A DNA stretch of 17,161 nt from JBEKDJ01 sp050014415 (GTDB lineage: Bacteria > Desulfobacterota > BSN033 > UBA1163): the NCBI GenBank assembly GCA_050014415.1, contig JBEKDJ010000084.1, forward strand, positions 1-17,161, given 5' to 3'. Below, piece after piece: positions 1-7,350 of this stretch. The notes beneath the pieces were generated by a model. The model was not told the origin of the DNA. It saw nothing but the letters and a program-made list of their open reading frames with translations, and made no database searches. Both the position numbers and the translations under genes were made by a program. Numbering within the stretch: the first letter of the stretch is position 1; each line of letters begins with the position of its first letter.

Positions 1-46
1 GCAGGATTTCCCCGGGATGAACCGGATCAAGTTTCTTTGTTGCCAT
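1..46 (-). CDS. higA: HigA-type antitoxin, N-terminal fragment cut by window edge
   Basis: Only the first 15 codons are inside the window (MATKKLDPVHPGEIL). The 'HPGEIL' opening is typical of HigA/XRE-family antitoxins, which carry a helix-turn-helix, neutralise the partner toxin and repress their own operon. The ATG at 46-44 is preceded by a strong ribosome binding site (AGGAG, about 6 bases upstream). It begins 13 bases after the restored end of the upstream higB-like frame, the usual toxin-first HigBA order. The helix-turn-helix itself lies outside the window, so the identification rests on the N-terminal motif and on the neighbour. Confidence 0.75.
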   Translation of the reverse strand, partial: MATKKLDPVHPGEIL

Positions 47-59
47 TTTCTTCTCCTAT

Positions 60-341
60 TTAGTGGTCATCAACAATTTCCACTTGAAAAGCATCACTGT
101 CTTACCATTTGAAGCAAATTCTCCATCGGTCGTTGATTCTTATGCTATGCTGTCCAAGCCTTTCTACTTTGAGTTTCTCCAGCCTATTTGCCGGCGGAAC
201 CCTCAGATCATTCAAGTTTTCAGCACGATTTAACATTCTCAAATTTCTCAAAGCTACTCGCTGCATCGCTTCGGAAAGCTTTGAGGACCTTTGCCTTTTG
301 AATATCTTTCCGGCCTCTTTATCCTTAAAGGACCGTATCAT
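60..341 (-). pseudogene. higB: HigB/RelE-type toxin with in-frame stop codon near the C-terminus
   Basis: HigB toxins are ribosome-dependent mRNA endonucleases of the RelE fold. From the ATG at 341-339 the frame reads MIRSFKDKEAGKIF..., then 'RVPPANRLEKL' and 'HSIRINDRWRICFKW', the conserved HigB/GraT-like core. A TAA at 102-104 stops it at 80 residues. In the same frame beyond the stop come 13 codons reading DSDAFQVEIVDDH and then a TAA at 60-62, the expected HigB tail, giving the normal family length of about 93 residues. A single GAA-to-TAA change would explain this. The lost tail belongs to the last beta strand, so the toxin is probably inactive or weakened. A sequencing error or stop-codon readthrough are alternatives. 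An upstream in-frame ATG at 359 exists, but family alignment favours 341. Confidence 0.8.
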
Positions 342-347
342 GTTAGC

Positions 348-376
348 AACATACCACAATTAACGTTTAATGTCAA
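348..376 (-). promoter_or_regulatory. Promoter and palindromic operator of higBA
   Basis: Read on the minus strand there is a perfect -35 box TTGACA (371-376), a 17-base spacer and a -10 box TATGTT (348-353, 4 of 6 matches). The spacer and -35 box overlap the inverted repeat ATTAA-acg-TTAAT (359-371), and a wider TTAACG...CGTTAA repeat brackets the -35 box. HigA antitoxins bind such palindromes to autorepress. Transcription would be expected to start at or next to the toxin ATG at 341, which suggests a leaderless toxin message. The boxes are seen; their use is inferred. Confidence 0.55.
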
Positions 377-747
377 CCGTTAAATACAACCCAAGTCCCG
401 ATTTAGAAAGGGAAGCCGCTTTTCCGAGCTGTCATTGCGAGGTCGTATCGACCGTGCCAATCTCTTTGGAAAAAGGTTGTGAGGACTTCTTGTAGGGTCG
501 GACCAAGTTAAGCCGTTAGAATAACAGCAGAACCTTGAGAATGGGAGGGCTGATTCTTGTCTTAGAGCTGCATTTTGGGGGCGAGAATGAGACCATTAGG
601 CTCCTGATTACACCAAGCGGGGCTGCGAGGGCAATTTATGAGAGAACCAGGCCCAGCGGCAAGGCGCAAAGTCTTTCTCTGCTCTGTGGCTTCTCACAAA
701 TTTATTCGATTTAACGACTCAGAGATAATAAGACGGATAGGCGAGCT
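363..747. other. Intergenic stretch without a supported gene
   Basis: This stretch holds the higBA promoter at its left end and a decayed intergenic repeat at 431-470. A plus-strand frame at 638-847 has no recognisable family, lacks a convincing ribosome binding site and overlaps the end of the minus-strand gene at 748-1101, so I do not call it. Nothing else could be supported. Confidence 0.6.
431..470. repeat. Remnant of a 'GTCATTGCGAGG...CAATCTC'-type intergenic repeat
   Basis: The stretch begins TGTCATTGCGAGG and ends GCCAATCTCTTTGG, with GGTCG-tat-CGACC (442-454) as a small central stem. Repeats with these ends are common between genes in anaerobic proteobacteria. Family membership is from memory and only one copy is in the window. 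Confidence 0.45.
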
Positions 748-1101
748 TCAAGAGGTTTGTTTCGCTTCAGGAGTAGTCTGTTCAAGAAGCCCTGACCACT
801 CCAGAATCCGGTTCGACATCTGGAATGCACGAGGTGCAAGGATGTGACGTGCCTGTTCGACTGGCCAGACCCGCCGCCACCGGCAGATCTCGCGCTGCAT
901 ATCGGCGAGCTCAGCAGAAGCGAGATCTCCGCTCCATTCCATAAGCCAAGCTATTTCTCGCATCAGATCAACGATCTCCCCATCGTTGTGACCTGTCTGG
1001 ATCCATTTGCTAAGGCGTAGCAGGTTAGATGCCAGGTTACCCATGCGCACGGAACTCTCATCCCGAATAAAACGCTCACGCATTCTTTTCTGGTCTCTCA
1101 T
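748..1101 (-). CDS. Hypothetical protein, 117 residues, partner of the DUF5674 gene
   Basis: The protein is small, charged and predicted helical, opening MRDQKRMRERF and rich in Arg, Glu, Leu and Trp. No signal peptide, membrane segment or metal-binding motif is visible. Its ATG at 1101-1099 overlaps the TGA of the upstream DUF5674 gene (ATGA), so the two are translationally coupled and presumably act together. Proteins beginning with this MRDQ-x-RMRERF pattern occur in other bacteria as uncharacterised hypotheticals, to my memory. A function cannot be assigned. An accessory two-gene module of toxin-antitoxin type is one possibility, from size and overlap only. Confidence 0.7.
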   Translation of the reverse strand: MRDQKRMRERFIRDESSVRMGNLASNLLRLSKWIQTGHNDGEIVDLMREIAWLMEWSGDLASAELADMQREICRWRRVWPVEQARHILAPRAFQMSNRILEWSGLLEQTTPEAKQTS

Positions 1102-1442
1102 GTGGATTCCACCTCTAACAATCTGCGTATGATAGTTTCGATCTTCGTTCGCAGCTCCGGGTCTTCAATTTCCATTCCACGATTGTCCTGATGCGGACGG
1201 ATATTGATTAAAGCGCCAAACTCCACCTTCTTAGAATCAGAATACCAGTCAGCACCCCAGATGTCCTCCTGCCGGCTGCCATCTTCCAACAGGACCTCCT
1301 CGCAATCGGCATGATATTCACCGCCCCCAGCCAGTATGTTCCGTTCCACGTCGACGGCCAGTTTGATGTATGTCTCAAGCTCCTCCAGCATTTCGCGGAT
1401 TTGTTCTGGAGTAGAACGATTCCGTATGATATGAATTTTCAC
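1098..1442 (-). CDS. DUF5674 family protein
   Basis: This is a 114-residue protein starting with GTG at 1442. The pattern 'KLAVDVERNILAGGGEYHADCEEVLLEDGSRQEDIWGADWY' (shown in pieces: AVDVER, GGGEYHADCE, GSRQEDIWGA) and 'INIRPHQDNRGMEI' matches what I recall of the DUF5674 family, whose function is unknown. The conserved His-Ala-Asp-Cys-Glu and Gly-Ser-Arg-Gln-Glu-Asp stretches look like an active or binding site. A GAGGAG ribosome binding site lies 9 bases upstream of GTG, and a strong promoter with an overlapping palindrome precedes it. Its stop overlaps the start of the 117-residue gene downstream. Family call fairly sure; role unknown. Confidence 0.8.
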   Translation of the reverse strand: MKIHIIRNRSTPEQIREMLEELETYIKLAVDVERNILAGGGEYHADCEEVLLEDGSRQEDIWGADWYSDSKKVEFGALINIRPHQDNRGMEIEDPELRTKIETIIRRLLEVEST

Positions 1443-1476
1443 GGCCCTTCACTCCTCGCATTATTCGCGGAACCAA

Positions 1477-1488
1477 ATGATTAATCAT
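1477..1488. promoter_or_regulatory. 12-base perfect palindrome overlapping the -10 box (candidate operator)
   Basis: ATGATTAATCAT is a perfect palindrome covering most of the -10 box and the expected transcription start. A protein bound here would block RNA polymerase. The position is suggestive of an operator; no regulator is identified. Confidence 0.4.
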
Positions 1489-1511
1489 ACGATTCAACCA
1501 AAGAATGTCAA
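1484..1511 (-). promoter_or_regulatory. Sigma70-type promoter of the DUF5674 operon
   Basis: On the minus strand a perfect -35 box TTGACA (1506-1511) is followed by a 16-base spacer and a -10 box TATGAT (1484-1489, 5 of 6 matches). The start of transcription would fall near 1477, leaving a leader of about 35 bases that contains the GAGGAG ribosome binding site of the DUF5674 gene. Confidence 0.65.
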
Positions 1512-2269
1512 GCGATTTCGTTTTCTGTGGCAGAACACGATTACCCTGAAGGATCTGGATTCTACACGGATTTGAGAGTGAGGTCTTGCAATAACACAAT
1601 AGAGACCAAAGCTACTTTTTGCTCTCGAAATGCCTCCCCCGGGCAGCACCCCTCCGACAAGGGAACTTGTAAATCCGAGGGGGACTTCTTCCGATTTCTT
1701 GTTTGATGAGGGTTGAACGGATTTCCTGCCACCCGTCAATCCGTGAGTTCTCCGATGATACTACGACGAATATTCGCGACTCCAGAGGGCTTCCATGTAG
1801 GGCGATGGGGACTTACTTAAGTTATTTGAATTGCTCTGCCAATTGGATTCAGCCATGAAAGGGCGAGTCTTGTCATTTAGGCTCAGGGACGCTCCTCCAG
1901 TAATATTGTACAAACAAACAGCTATAAACTGTTTTTTGTAACTTCTATTGGAGCATATAGCAAAATAGTTTTCGATAGATCGTGGAATATAATTTCTTGA
2001 GTCCATGCACTCATATTATCGCGATATTTTGAGTGTGTAAAATCATTTCCTCTGTGGAAATGGATAACAATGGAGCGCCCAAGTTTGATTCGGAATCCAA
2101 CGTTCGCTCCAGATCAAGGAGGAAGTACCACTCAAAGATTGAAAGATGGAAACGGACAAAGGGGTGGCCTCTTTTGTCTGGGATTCTTATCAGGGGAATA
2201 TTCAAGTCACGAAAAATCAGGGGCAGCTGGGACCGAATTTGCACACAATGAGGCTGACTCTGTCATAAT
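1512..2269. other. Intergenic stretch without a supported gene
   Basis: About 750 bases between the DUF5674 promoter and the DNA glycosylase. Several frames of 70-100 codons are open on both strands, but none shows a recognisable family, a good start signal or protein-like composition. The part around 1800-1890 has the look of degraded mobile or repeat DNA (GGGGACTTACTTAAGT, later CTCAGGGACG), but I cannot name it. Confidence 0.5.
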
Positions 2270-3178
2270 TCATTCGGCTGGAGGGTTGTATCTCTTCTCG
2301 AGCTCCTCGATGCTCCGCGGCCAATCCTTCTTGAGCAGCCGCGACAACGCCCGATCGGCCAGTAGTTTGCCTCCGGTTTGACATCGCGCGCAATAGTTGG
2401 ACTCGTTCGTGGCATACCGAATTCTCTGCACCGGTGACCCACACACTCGACAAGGCTGGCGAAAGCGCCCGTGGACCGCCATGTCTTTTCGAAAGGCCGT
2501 AACCTTCTCCGGGAAACCGTCACCGGTCTCGCGTCGCAGTTTGTTGACCCACTCCGATAGAGTTTCTCGCGCAGCATGGTACAGCCTTTCCACCTGGTCA
2601 GGGGTAAGGTTTTGAGTCAGGGCGACGGGTGATAGTCGTGCTCGAAAAAGCATCTCGTCAGAGTAGGCATTTCCGATACCGCTGAAGAGATGAGGGTCAG
2701 TCAAAGCACGCTTCAGAGTGTGGTTATTCTGCGTCAGCATCTTTGAGAAACCCTCAAGATCGGTTTGCAGAACATCGATACCGCCCGGATCGTGGGTTCG
2801 AAGGGCGGCCTGGCCACGCAGGACGTGCAGGGAAGCTCGCTTCTTCGTCCCGGATTCGGTAAGCGTGAGGCTTCCGTTCGCAAAATCGAAGGCCACAAGG
2901 TCCATTTTGCCACGAAGACCGGCACCCGGGCTCCGCCAGTGAAGACGCCCGGCAATCATCAGATGAATGAGGAGCCAGAGCTCGTCTTCGAGACCAATGG
3001 CGATGCGCTTACCAATCTGCTGCAGCTCAAGCACTTTCTTGTTTTCTACAGATGAAAGAGACGGCTCGGCGGTACGCAACAGGAAAGGATGCGCAATTCG
3101 TACGCGCTGGAGTGACTGATTGAGGATTCGTTTTTGCAGTGCTTCTATATAGATGGTAATATCGGGCAGTTCGGGCAT
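2270..3178 (-). CDS. mutM: Formamidopyrimidine-DNA glycosylase / Nei family protein
   Basis: This is a base-excision repair enzyme that removes oxidised bases and nicks the strand. The 302-residue protein starts MPELPD, placing the catalytic proline at position 2 and Glu at 3, which fixes the start. The expected lysine follows at K57 and the helix-two-turn-helix signature GIGNAYSDE at 167-175. A zinc finger has C243, C246, C263 and C266 with the family spacing of 16. In classical Fpg an Arg sits five residues before the third zinc cysteine; here that position is N258 (ATNESNYC), and a Lys/Arg-rich tail of about 36 residues follows the finger. This points to a divergent Fpg/Nei subgroup whose substrate may differ from 8-oxoguanine. 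The gene is co-oriented with the redox block but 147 bases behind it and functionally unrelated. Confidence 0.85.
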   Translation of the reverse strand: MPELPDITIYIEALQKRILNQSLQRVRIAHPFLLRTAEPSLSSVENKKVLELQQIGKRIAIGLEDELWLLIHLMIAGRLHWRSPGAGLRGKMDLVAFDFANGSLTLTESGTKKRASLHVLRGQAALRTHDPGGIDVLQTDLEGFSKMLTQNNHTLKRALTDPHLFSGIGNAYSDEMLFRARLSPVALTQNLTPDQVERLYHAARETLSEWVNKLRRETGDGFPEKVTAFRKDMAVHGRFRQPCRVCGSPVQRIRYATNESNYCARCQTGGKLLADRALSRLLKKDWPRSIEELEKRYNPPAE

Positions 3179-3325
3179 ATTCTAATTCTGGATGAATTTT
3201 TATCTTCGCTCCCTCTTCTCCAATCACCCCCGGAAGCTGACCCAGATGCACGCAAGATCTACCATTAATCCCATTTCCAGATGGTTGCAGCCTATCGAAA
3301 GGGGGTAATTATGGGGAAAGAAATC

Positions 3326-4999
3326 TTACCGAATCGTTCCCACATAATGGGCAGTCAGTTGACGTTCCCGAACCTTGGGATTGGAGTAGTCGGGGAGAAG
3401 CATTGGAGCGACACGATCTGTGATGATTCCAGCTTCGTCCAGCTCTTTGTGATATCTTCGAACATGGTCAAGGGTCAGTGTGCCATCTTTCGCTTTCTCT
3501 TTGAAATATTGAGCAGCGCTTTTCCCCGCAATCCTCCCAAAGACGCACACATCAAGAAGGGAGTTGCCCATCAGCCGATTCTCCCCATGGACTCCACCCG
3601 AGACCTCCCCTGCAGAAAAGAGTCCCGGAACGGCCGTTTCACAACGGCTATTGTACTCCAATCCTCCATTTTGATAATGAAGGGTGGGATAGACCAGCAT
3701 GGGCTCTTTGGAGATTTCGATCCCGAATCGTTTGAAAAGAATGTGTTTCCCCGGGAATTCTTTCTTTATCGACCCTTCCCCCATGAGGATATCAATCATC
3801 GGAGAATCCAGCCAGATGCCAACCTTCCCGGTTGGAGTTGGAATGCCCTTACCCATCTCCGCGCACTCCCGGATGAATGAAGCAGATTCTACATCCCTTG
3901 GCTCACGTTCGTTGACAAATTGCTCCCCGTCGATGTTGAGGACATTGGCTCCTGCTCCCCTAAACTTCTCTGTTATCAGGAGACCCTCTGCCTGTTCCGG
4001 GAAGACGGCGCCGGTGGGATGGTACTGAACTGTGTGGAGAAAACACAATTTCACTCCAGCCCGGTAACCCAGGACGAGTCCATCCCCGGTCGCACCATAA
4101 TGATTGGTGGTCATGAATCCCCGCATATGAAGCCTGCCCGAGCCCCCTGTCGCCATGACAACAGCCTTTGCCTTGACGACGAAGTACTCCTCCGTTTCCA
4201 AGTTATAGAGGACCGCACCCGCACAATGTCCGTGTTCATTCAATATCAACTCCACTGCGGGAGAAAACTCAAGGACCTTGATCCCTTCCGCTCGATTCCT
4301 TGCTTCATCCCTGAGCGTTCTCATGATCTCCGCGCCGGTGATATCCGCTGCATAATGCATACGCTTCCGGCATGTTCCTCCGCCATGGAGCGACTTGAGC
4401 GCCCCTTCCGGGGATTTTGTAAACATACATCCTAAGCTTTCCAACCAGGCCAGCACCTTGGGGGCCTCCGTGACGAGGGTGTAAGCCAATTCAGGAACAT
4501 TCTTGAAATGGCCGCCTCCCAGTACATCGAGGTAATGATAGTAGGGGGAATCTTTTGTCCCTTTCGAGGCGGCCTGGATACCGCCTTCCGCCATCATGGT
4601 GTTGGCATCCCCGTGCCTCAACTTAGTAGCCACCAGAACCCTTGCCCCATTCTCCTGGGCCGTCAAGGCAGCCGCGGTCCCCGCACCTCCTCCGCCGATG
4701 ATAAGGACATCCGTCTCATAAGCAATCTTGCCAAGGTCGATCTTGTCAGGATTCACCCGGCTCTTCGCCTCGAGAAGATCCACAATCTCAGGGGAGATCG
4801 CATAGCCCTTACTGGGACCCACCCGAATCTCCCTCCTCGAACCTTCCTCGAAATCGGGATGGTATTTTCTTAGCCGTTCCTCTCTCTCTTTCAAAGACAG
4901 CACTGGAAACTCTTCGCCTCTTCTCTTCTTCTCAATTCGAGAGGGCCGCGTGGCTTCAACCTTTTTGATTAATACCTTCAACTCTTTCGTATAAGCCAT
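3326..4999 (-). CDS. Soluble fumarate reductase / succinate dehydrogenase-type flavoprotein
   Basis: This 557-residue FAD protein belongs to the fumarate reductase/L-aspartate oxidase superfamily and would interconvert fumarate and succinate or act on a similar enoate. FAD is bound by IIGGGGAG (100-107). The expected substrate and proton-transfer residues are present: H327 in YHPTG, E344 in ITE, R368 in PRD, H441 in HYQNGG and R475 in GENRL. The covalent-FAD histidine of membrane enzymes is replaced by N133 (ANTMMAEGG), so FAD should be non-covalent. An unusual 95-residue N-terminal extension precedes the FAD motif, and the protein ends about 75 residues after GNSLL, lacking most of the usual C-terminal domain. 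The start has GAGGAG five bases upstream. The gene follows its iron-sulfur partner by 107 bases. Substrate not proven. Confidence 0.85.
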   Translation of the reverse strand: MAYTKELKVLIKKVEATRPSRIEKKRRGEEFPVLSLKEREERLRKYHPDFEEGSRREIRVGPSKGYAISPEIVDLLEAKSRVNPDKIDLGKIAYETDVLIIGGGGAGTAAALTAQENGARVLVATKLRHGDANTMMAEGGIQAASKGTKDSPYYHYLDVLGGGHFKNVPELAYTLVTEAPKVLAWLESLGCMFTKSPEGALKSLHGGGTCRKRMHYAADITGAEIMRTLRDEARNRAEGIKVLEFSPAVELILNEHGHCAGAVLYNLETEEYFVVKAKAVVMATGGSGRLHMRGFMTTNHYGATGDGLVLGYRAGVKLCFLHTVQYHPTGAVFPEQAEGLLITEKFRGAGANVLNIDGEQFVNEREPRDVESASFIRECAEMGKGIPTPTGKVGIWLDSPMIDILMGEGSIKKEFPGKHILFKRFGIEISKEPMLVYPTLHYQNGGLEYNSRCETAVPGLFSAGEVSGGVHGENRLMGNSLLDVCVFGRIAGKSAAQYFKEKAKDGTLTLDHVRRYHKELDEAGIITDRVAPMLLPDYSNPKVRERQLTAHYVGTIR

Positions 5000-5034
5000 C
5001 TCATCTCCTCAGGGATGACCTTCGTAGGTTCAGG

Positions 5035-5079
5035 TTGAGGCTAAGTTTAAGAAGTTCTTAACCTAAACCTTAACCTCAA
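5035..5079. repeat. Imperfect hairpin between the iron-sulfur and flavoprotein genes
   Basis: Outer arms TTGAGG (5035-5040) and CCTCAA (5074-5079) enclose a perfect inner palindrome TTAAGAA-g-TTCTTAA (5047-5061). It lies in the message upstream of the flavoprotein ribosome binding site. It could be an mRNA processing or stability element, or simply another intergenic repeat. Confidence 0.4.
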
Positions 5080-5106
5080 TCTTTTTACCAACATGTGCCA
5101 TGCGTT

Positions 5107-5847
5107 CTACAGGTATGTTTTGTCCTTGGGTGTCCAATCTTCGTCGGCCTGTTCAGGCTCTGTCTCCCGCCTGTTGTAAAGATCCTTCAGCGCCTCTTCA
5201 CCCGTTTTCATGAGTTCTCCGAGCATCTGTTCGTATTTCCCCTTTTCGATTTCCTTAACCATCGAGGCCAGGTGTTCTGCCTTGGCCGCAATGTACTTCC
5301 CATAAAGCCGTCTTCCTAAAATCGCAATGTTATATTGGCAGATTTCTGCCGGGCACCGAGAAGTACAGAGGCCGCACATCACACAGTCAAAGGAGAGCTC
5401 GGCTAAACGCGCAACGTCACCTCTCATGGCGGCTGCCATATAATCCATAACTTCAATCTCCATGGGGCAGGACTTGGTACATGTATTACACTGGAGACAT
5501 CTTAGCAGCTCAGGGTAAGCCTTCACCAATGTTTCAATGGCGGGCTTTATCTTCTCCATGTCATAGACAGATTTAGTGGCAGGAAAGAAAGGAATCTGCG
5601 TAAGATACATGTTTGGCTGGACAACGGTCTGACAGGCCAAACCCACCTCGATCTTGTAACTACCCGGAAATCGGTAGACCGTTCCACAAGCTCCACATAT
5701 CCCTCCGCGACATCCACATCCCCGGATCAACTGGTATCCGGCATACTCCATCGCCTTTTGGATCGTGATTGAGGGAGCAACATCATACCGCTTACCCATG
5801 ATGAAGATGGGAACTAGATCCTCCCTCTCCGTGGTTTCAGCTTCCAT
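5107..5847 (-). CDS. SdhB/FrdB-like iron-sulfur protein (2Fe-2S plus two 4Fe-4S)
   Basis: This is an electron-transfer subunit expected to wire the neighbouring flavoprotein to the Hdr proteins. From the chosen start it has 246 residues. A plant-type 2Fe-2S domain has C44, C46, C51, C54 and C72. Two complete four-cysteine ferredoxin motifs follow: C117/C120/C123/C127 and C155/C158/C161/C165. Respiratory SdhB/FrdB has a 3Fe-4S site and docks to a membrane anchor; here both cubane motifs are complete and no anchor gene is present, more like the N-terminal part of the archaeal thiol:fumarate reductase subunit TfrB. The C-terminal 60 residues are charged and helical. An upstream ATG at 5898 is possible, but AGGTGG five bases before 5847 and the start of homology favour the later one. 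Confidence 0.85.
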   Translation of the reverse strand: MEAETTEREDLVPIFIMGKRYDVAPSITIQKAMEYAGYQLIRGCGCRGGICGACGTVYRFPGSYKIEVGLACQTVVQPNMYLTQIPFFPATKSVYDMEKIKPAIETLVKAYPELLRCLQCNTCTKSCPMEIEVMDYMAAAMRGDVARLAELSFDCVMCGLCTSRCPAEICQYNIAILGRRLYGKYIAAKAEHLASMVKEIEKGKYEQMLGELMKTGEEALKDLYNRRETEPEQADEDWTPKDKTYL

Positions 5848-5887
5848 CTTTTCCACCTTTTCTAAACAAATTGATCTCAATAAAATG

Positions 5888-6100
5888 CCAAATGTCAAAG
5901 CTCAAATGACAAACCAAATCTAAAGCTCAAATGAGATGCCGAAATACTTAGGTCCTGAATTAAATTCAGGACCTGGTTCGGCATGACAAGAGTGTCATTC
6001 TCAACCTTGCTTTGAAATGAGTTCAGGGTCTTCGATTTCAGAATTCCATTTTGAAATTTGACATTCATTTGACATTTGGTTTTTGGCATTTGGATTTTGG
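5888..6100. repeat. Composite intergenic repeat with inverted CCAAATGTCAAA / TTTGACATTTGG arms
   Basis: A perfect 12-base inverted repeat, CCAAATGTCAAA (5888-5899) and TTTGACATTTGG (6068-6079), brackets this gap. Both sides continue with degenerate copies of the same A+T-rich word. The centre contains the nested palindrome at 5936-5984. The same word recurs in the gaps at 11161-11220 and 12093-12208. Its left end reaches into the region just before the iron-sulfur gene start. Confidence 0.6.
5936..5984. repeat. Nested palindrome, strong hairpin
   Basis: An outer stem ATGCCGAA (5936-5943) with TTCGGCAT (5977-5984) encloses an inner perfect stem of 12 base pairs, AGGTCCTGAATT (5950-5961) with AATTCAGGACCT (5963-5974), around a single base. 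No T-run follows on the minus strand, so it does not look like a classical terminator. A REP-like element or mRNA stem is more likely. Confidence 0.6.
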
Positions 6101-6103
6101 TTT

Positions 6104-7273
6104 TTATAGGGCTCCTGATTCAAGCTTCAGTTCGTTTTCTCTGAAGGTTGCCACGGGGGGCACTTCTTTTTGATCCCTCCCCGGGACATACTCAAACATT
6201 TTCTGAACCCTGGCTCCCACACTTCGAAAGAGAGCAGCCACCGGCAATCGGCTCGGGCAGGCGCTATCGCAGAGTCCGCAGCCAATGCAAGAAGTCACCA
6301 TATGTGACATCCGGATGAGGTGAAAAATGAGGGTGTCTGTGGGCATCCGGATTCCATCCTTGCGGTCTGCCCACCTGAGAAACTGGTCTCCTTCATGCTC
6401 AAAGACCCCTGTCCTGAAGACACACTCCTTGCAATAACAGATCGGACAGGCAACCATGCAGTTGTGACAGCGGATACAGGTGGAAAATCGGTCCAGGAAA
6501 GAGCGAAGATCCTTGATCATCCCCTTGAACTCTCCGAAGACGGCATCCCTCTTCTTCGTTCTTTCAGCGACGACCTTGCCAACCACATTGGTCCTGCTGG
6601 CAGACTCTTTTTCCGAATAGGAGAGAATCCCTTTCTCTTCGATCTCTTTCTCTAATCTCTCCCCGATCTCAATGCCGATCTCCTGATCCGTCTTATAACC
6701 AAACAGTTTGAGGATAATATCTGCCTTGGGAACTCGCAGCGTCGAGTCTACGACGGGAAACTCACACATCTGACAGGCTGACCGGAAGGCATAGCCCGAG
6801 GGCGAGGAAACTTCACCCGATTCCATACCTTTGAACAACTGCTTCGTCAGCTTCTCACTCCCTTTTCCCTCCTGCGTCATCTTTGAATAATCAAATACCT
6901 CAAAGGTTCCGGGACAATCGATGCCGATGAGATAGAGGTTCTCCAATTTGACCTGAAGGAATTTTGTCAACTCCACAATGGCCCTTATTTCACAGGGTTT
7001 AAACACCCCCGCCACTTTCTTTCCCAGATTTCTTGCAGTGAGGTTGGATGCGACCCTTGCCGATTGGACCGGCATGGTAGGTGAAAGGGCATACACACCA
7101 TCTAGCTTCTGGGGGTCGCGGATTAAAGTCTGAACGAATCCATCTCCAGAAGGAAGTGCCCTGGGCATGAGGATGGCTTCCACTACTCCCTTTTCTAAGA
7201 GTGAATTCAAAAATCCCTGGATGGCCTCCTCCGTCCTCCCTTCTGAAACCTTAACCACCGCCTGCTTCGCCAT
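6104..7273 (-). CDS. FrhB/FdhB-like iron-sulfur oxidoreductase subunit
   Basis: This 389-residue protein is related to the beta subunits of F420-dependent hydrogenase/formate dehydrogenase and similar Hdr-associated subunits, which usually accept electrons through a flavin and pass them on through iron-sulfur clusters. The N-terminal part carries conserved cysteines at KPCE (C94), GIDCPG (C120) and SACQMC (C167, C170). A ferredoxin motif C266/C269/C272/C276 runs directly into a cysteine-rich CPICYCKEC segment (extra C279, C281, C284). A second ferredoxin motif is at C329/C332/C335/C339. There is no membrane segment. The ATG at 7273 has AAGGAG about 11 bases upstream. Sitting between mvhD and the Frd-like pair, it probably feeds electrons between an external carrier and the Hdr core. 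The carrier (F420, NADH, ferredoxin) cannot be told. Confidence 0.75.
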   Translation of the reverse strand: MAKQAVVKVSEGRTEEAIQGFLNSLLEKGVVEAILMPRALPSGDGFVQTLIRDPQKLDGVYALSPTMPVQSARVASNLTARNLGKKVAGVFKPCEIRAIVELTKFLQVKLENLYLIGIDCPGTFEVFDYSKMTQEGKGSEKLTKQLFKGMESGEVSSPSGYAFRSACQMCEFPVVDSTLRVPKADIILKLFGYKTDQEIGIEIGERLEKEIEEKGILSYSEKESASRTNVVGKVVAERTKKRDAVFGEFKGMIKDLRSFLDRFSTCIRCHNCMVACPICYCKECVFRTGVFEHEGDQFLRWADRKDGIRMPTDTLIFHLIRMSHMVTSCIGCGLCDSACPSRLPVAALFRSVGARVQKMFEYVPGRDQKEVPPVATFRENELKLESGAL

Positions 7274-7350
7274 TTTCAGCCATTCTCCTTTTCTTTATCA
7301 AATAACGTGACCGTGTCCGTTTTCCGTGTCTATAATGTCTATCCCTTATC

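Noticed and set aside
638..847. 69-codon plus-strand frame
   Set aside because: It has no family resemblance, no clear start signal, and its end overlaps the minus-strand 117-residue gene.
1494..2251. Several 70-81 codon frames on both strands in the gene-poor region
   Set aside because: Protein composition is unconvincing, none is preceded by a good ribosome binding site, and none shows a known motif.
3281..3880. 199-codon open frame on the plus strand
   Set aside because: It lies antisense to the flavoprotein, whose motifs are intact; the translation has no family features.
5895..6089. 64-codon frame in the gap before the iron-sulfur gene
   Set aside because: It is made entirely of the intergenic repeat and the nested palindrome.
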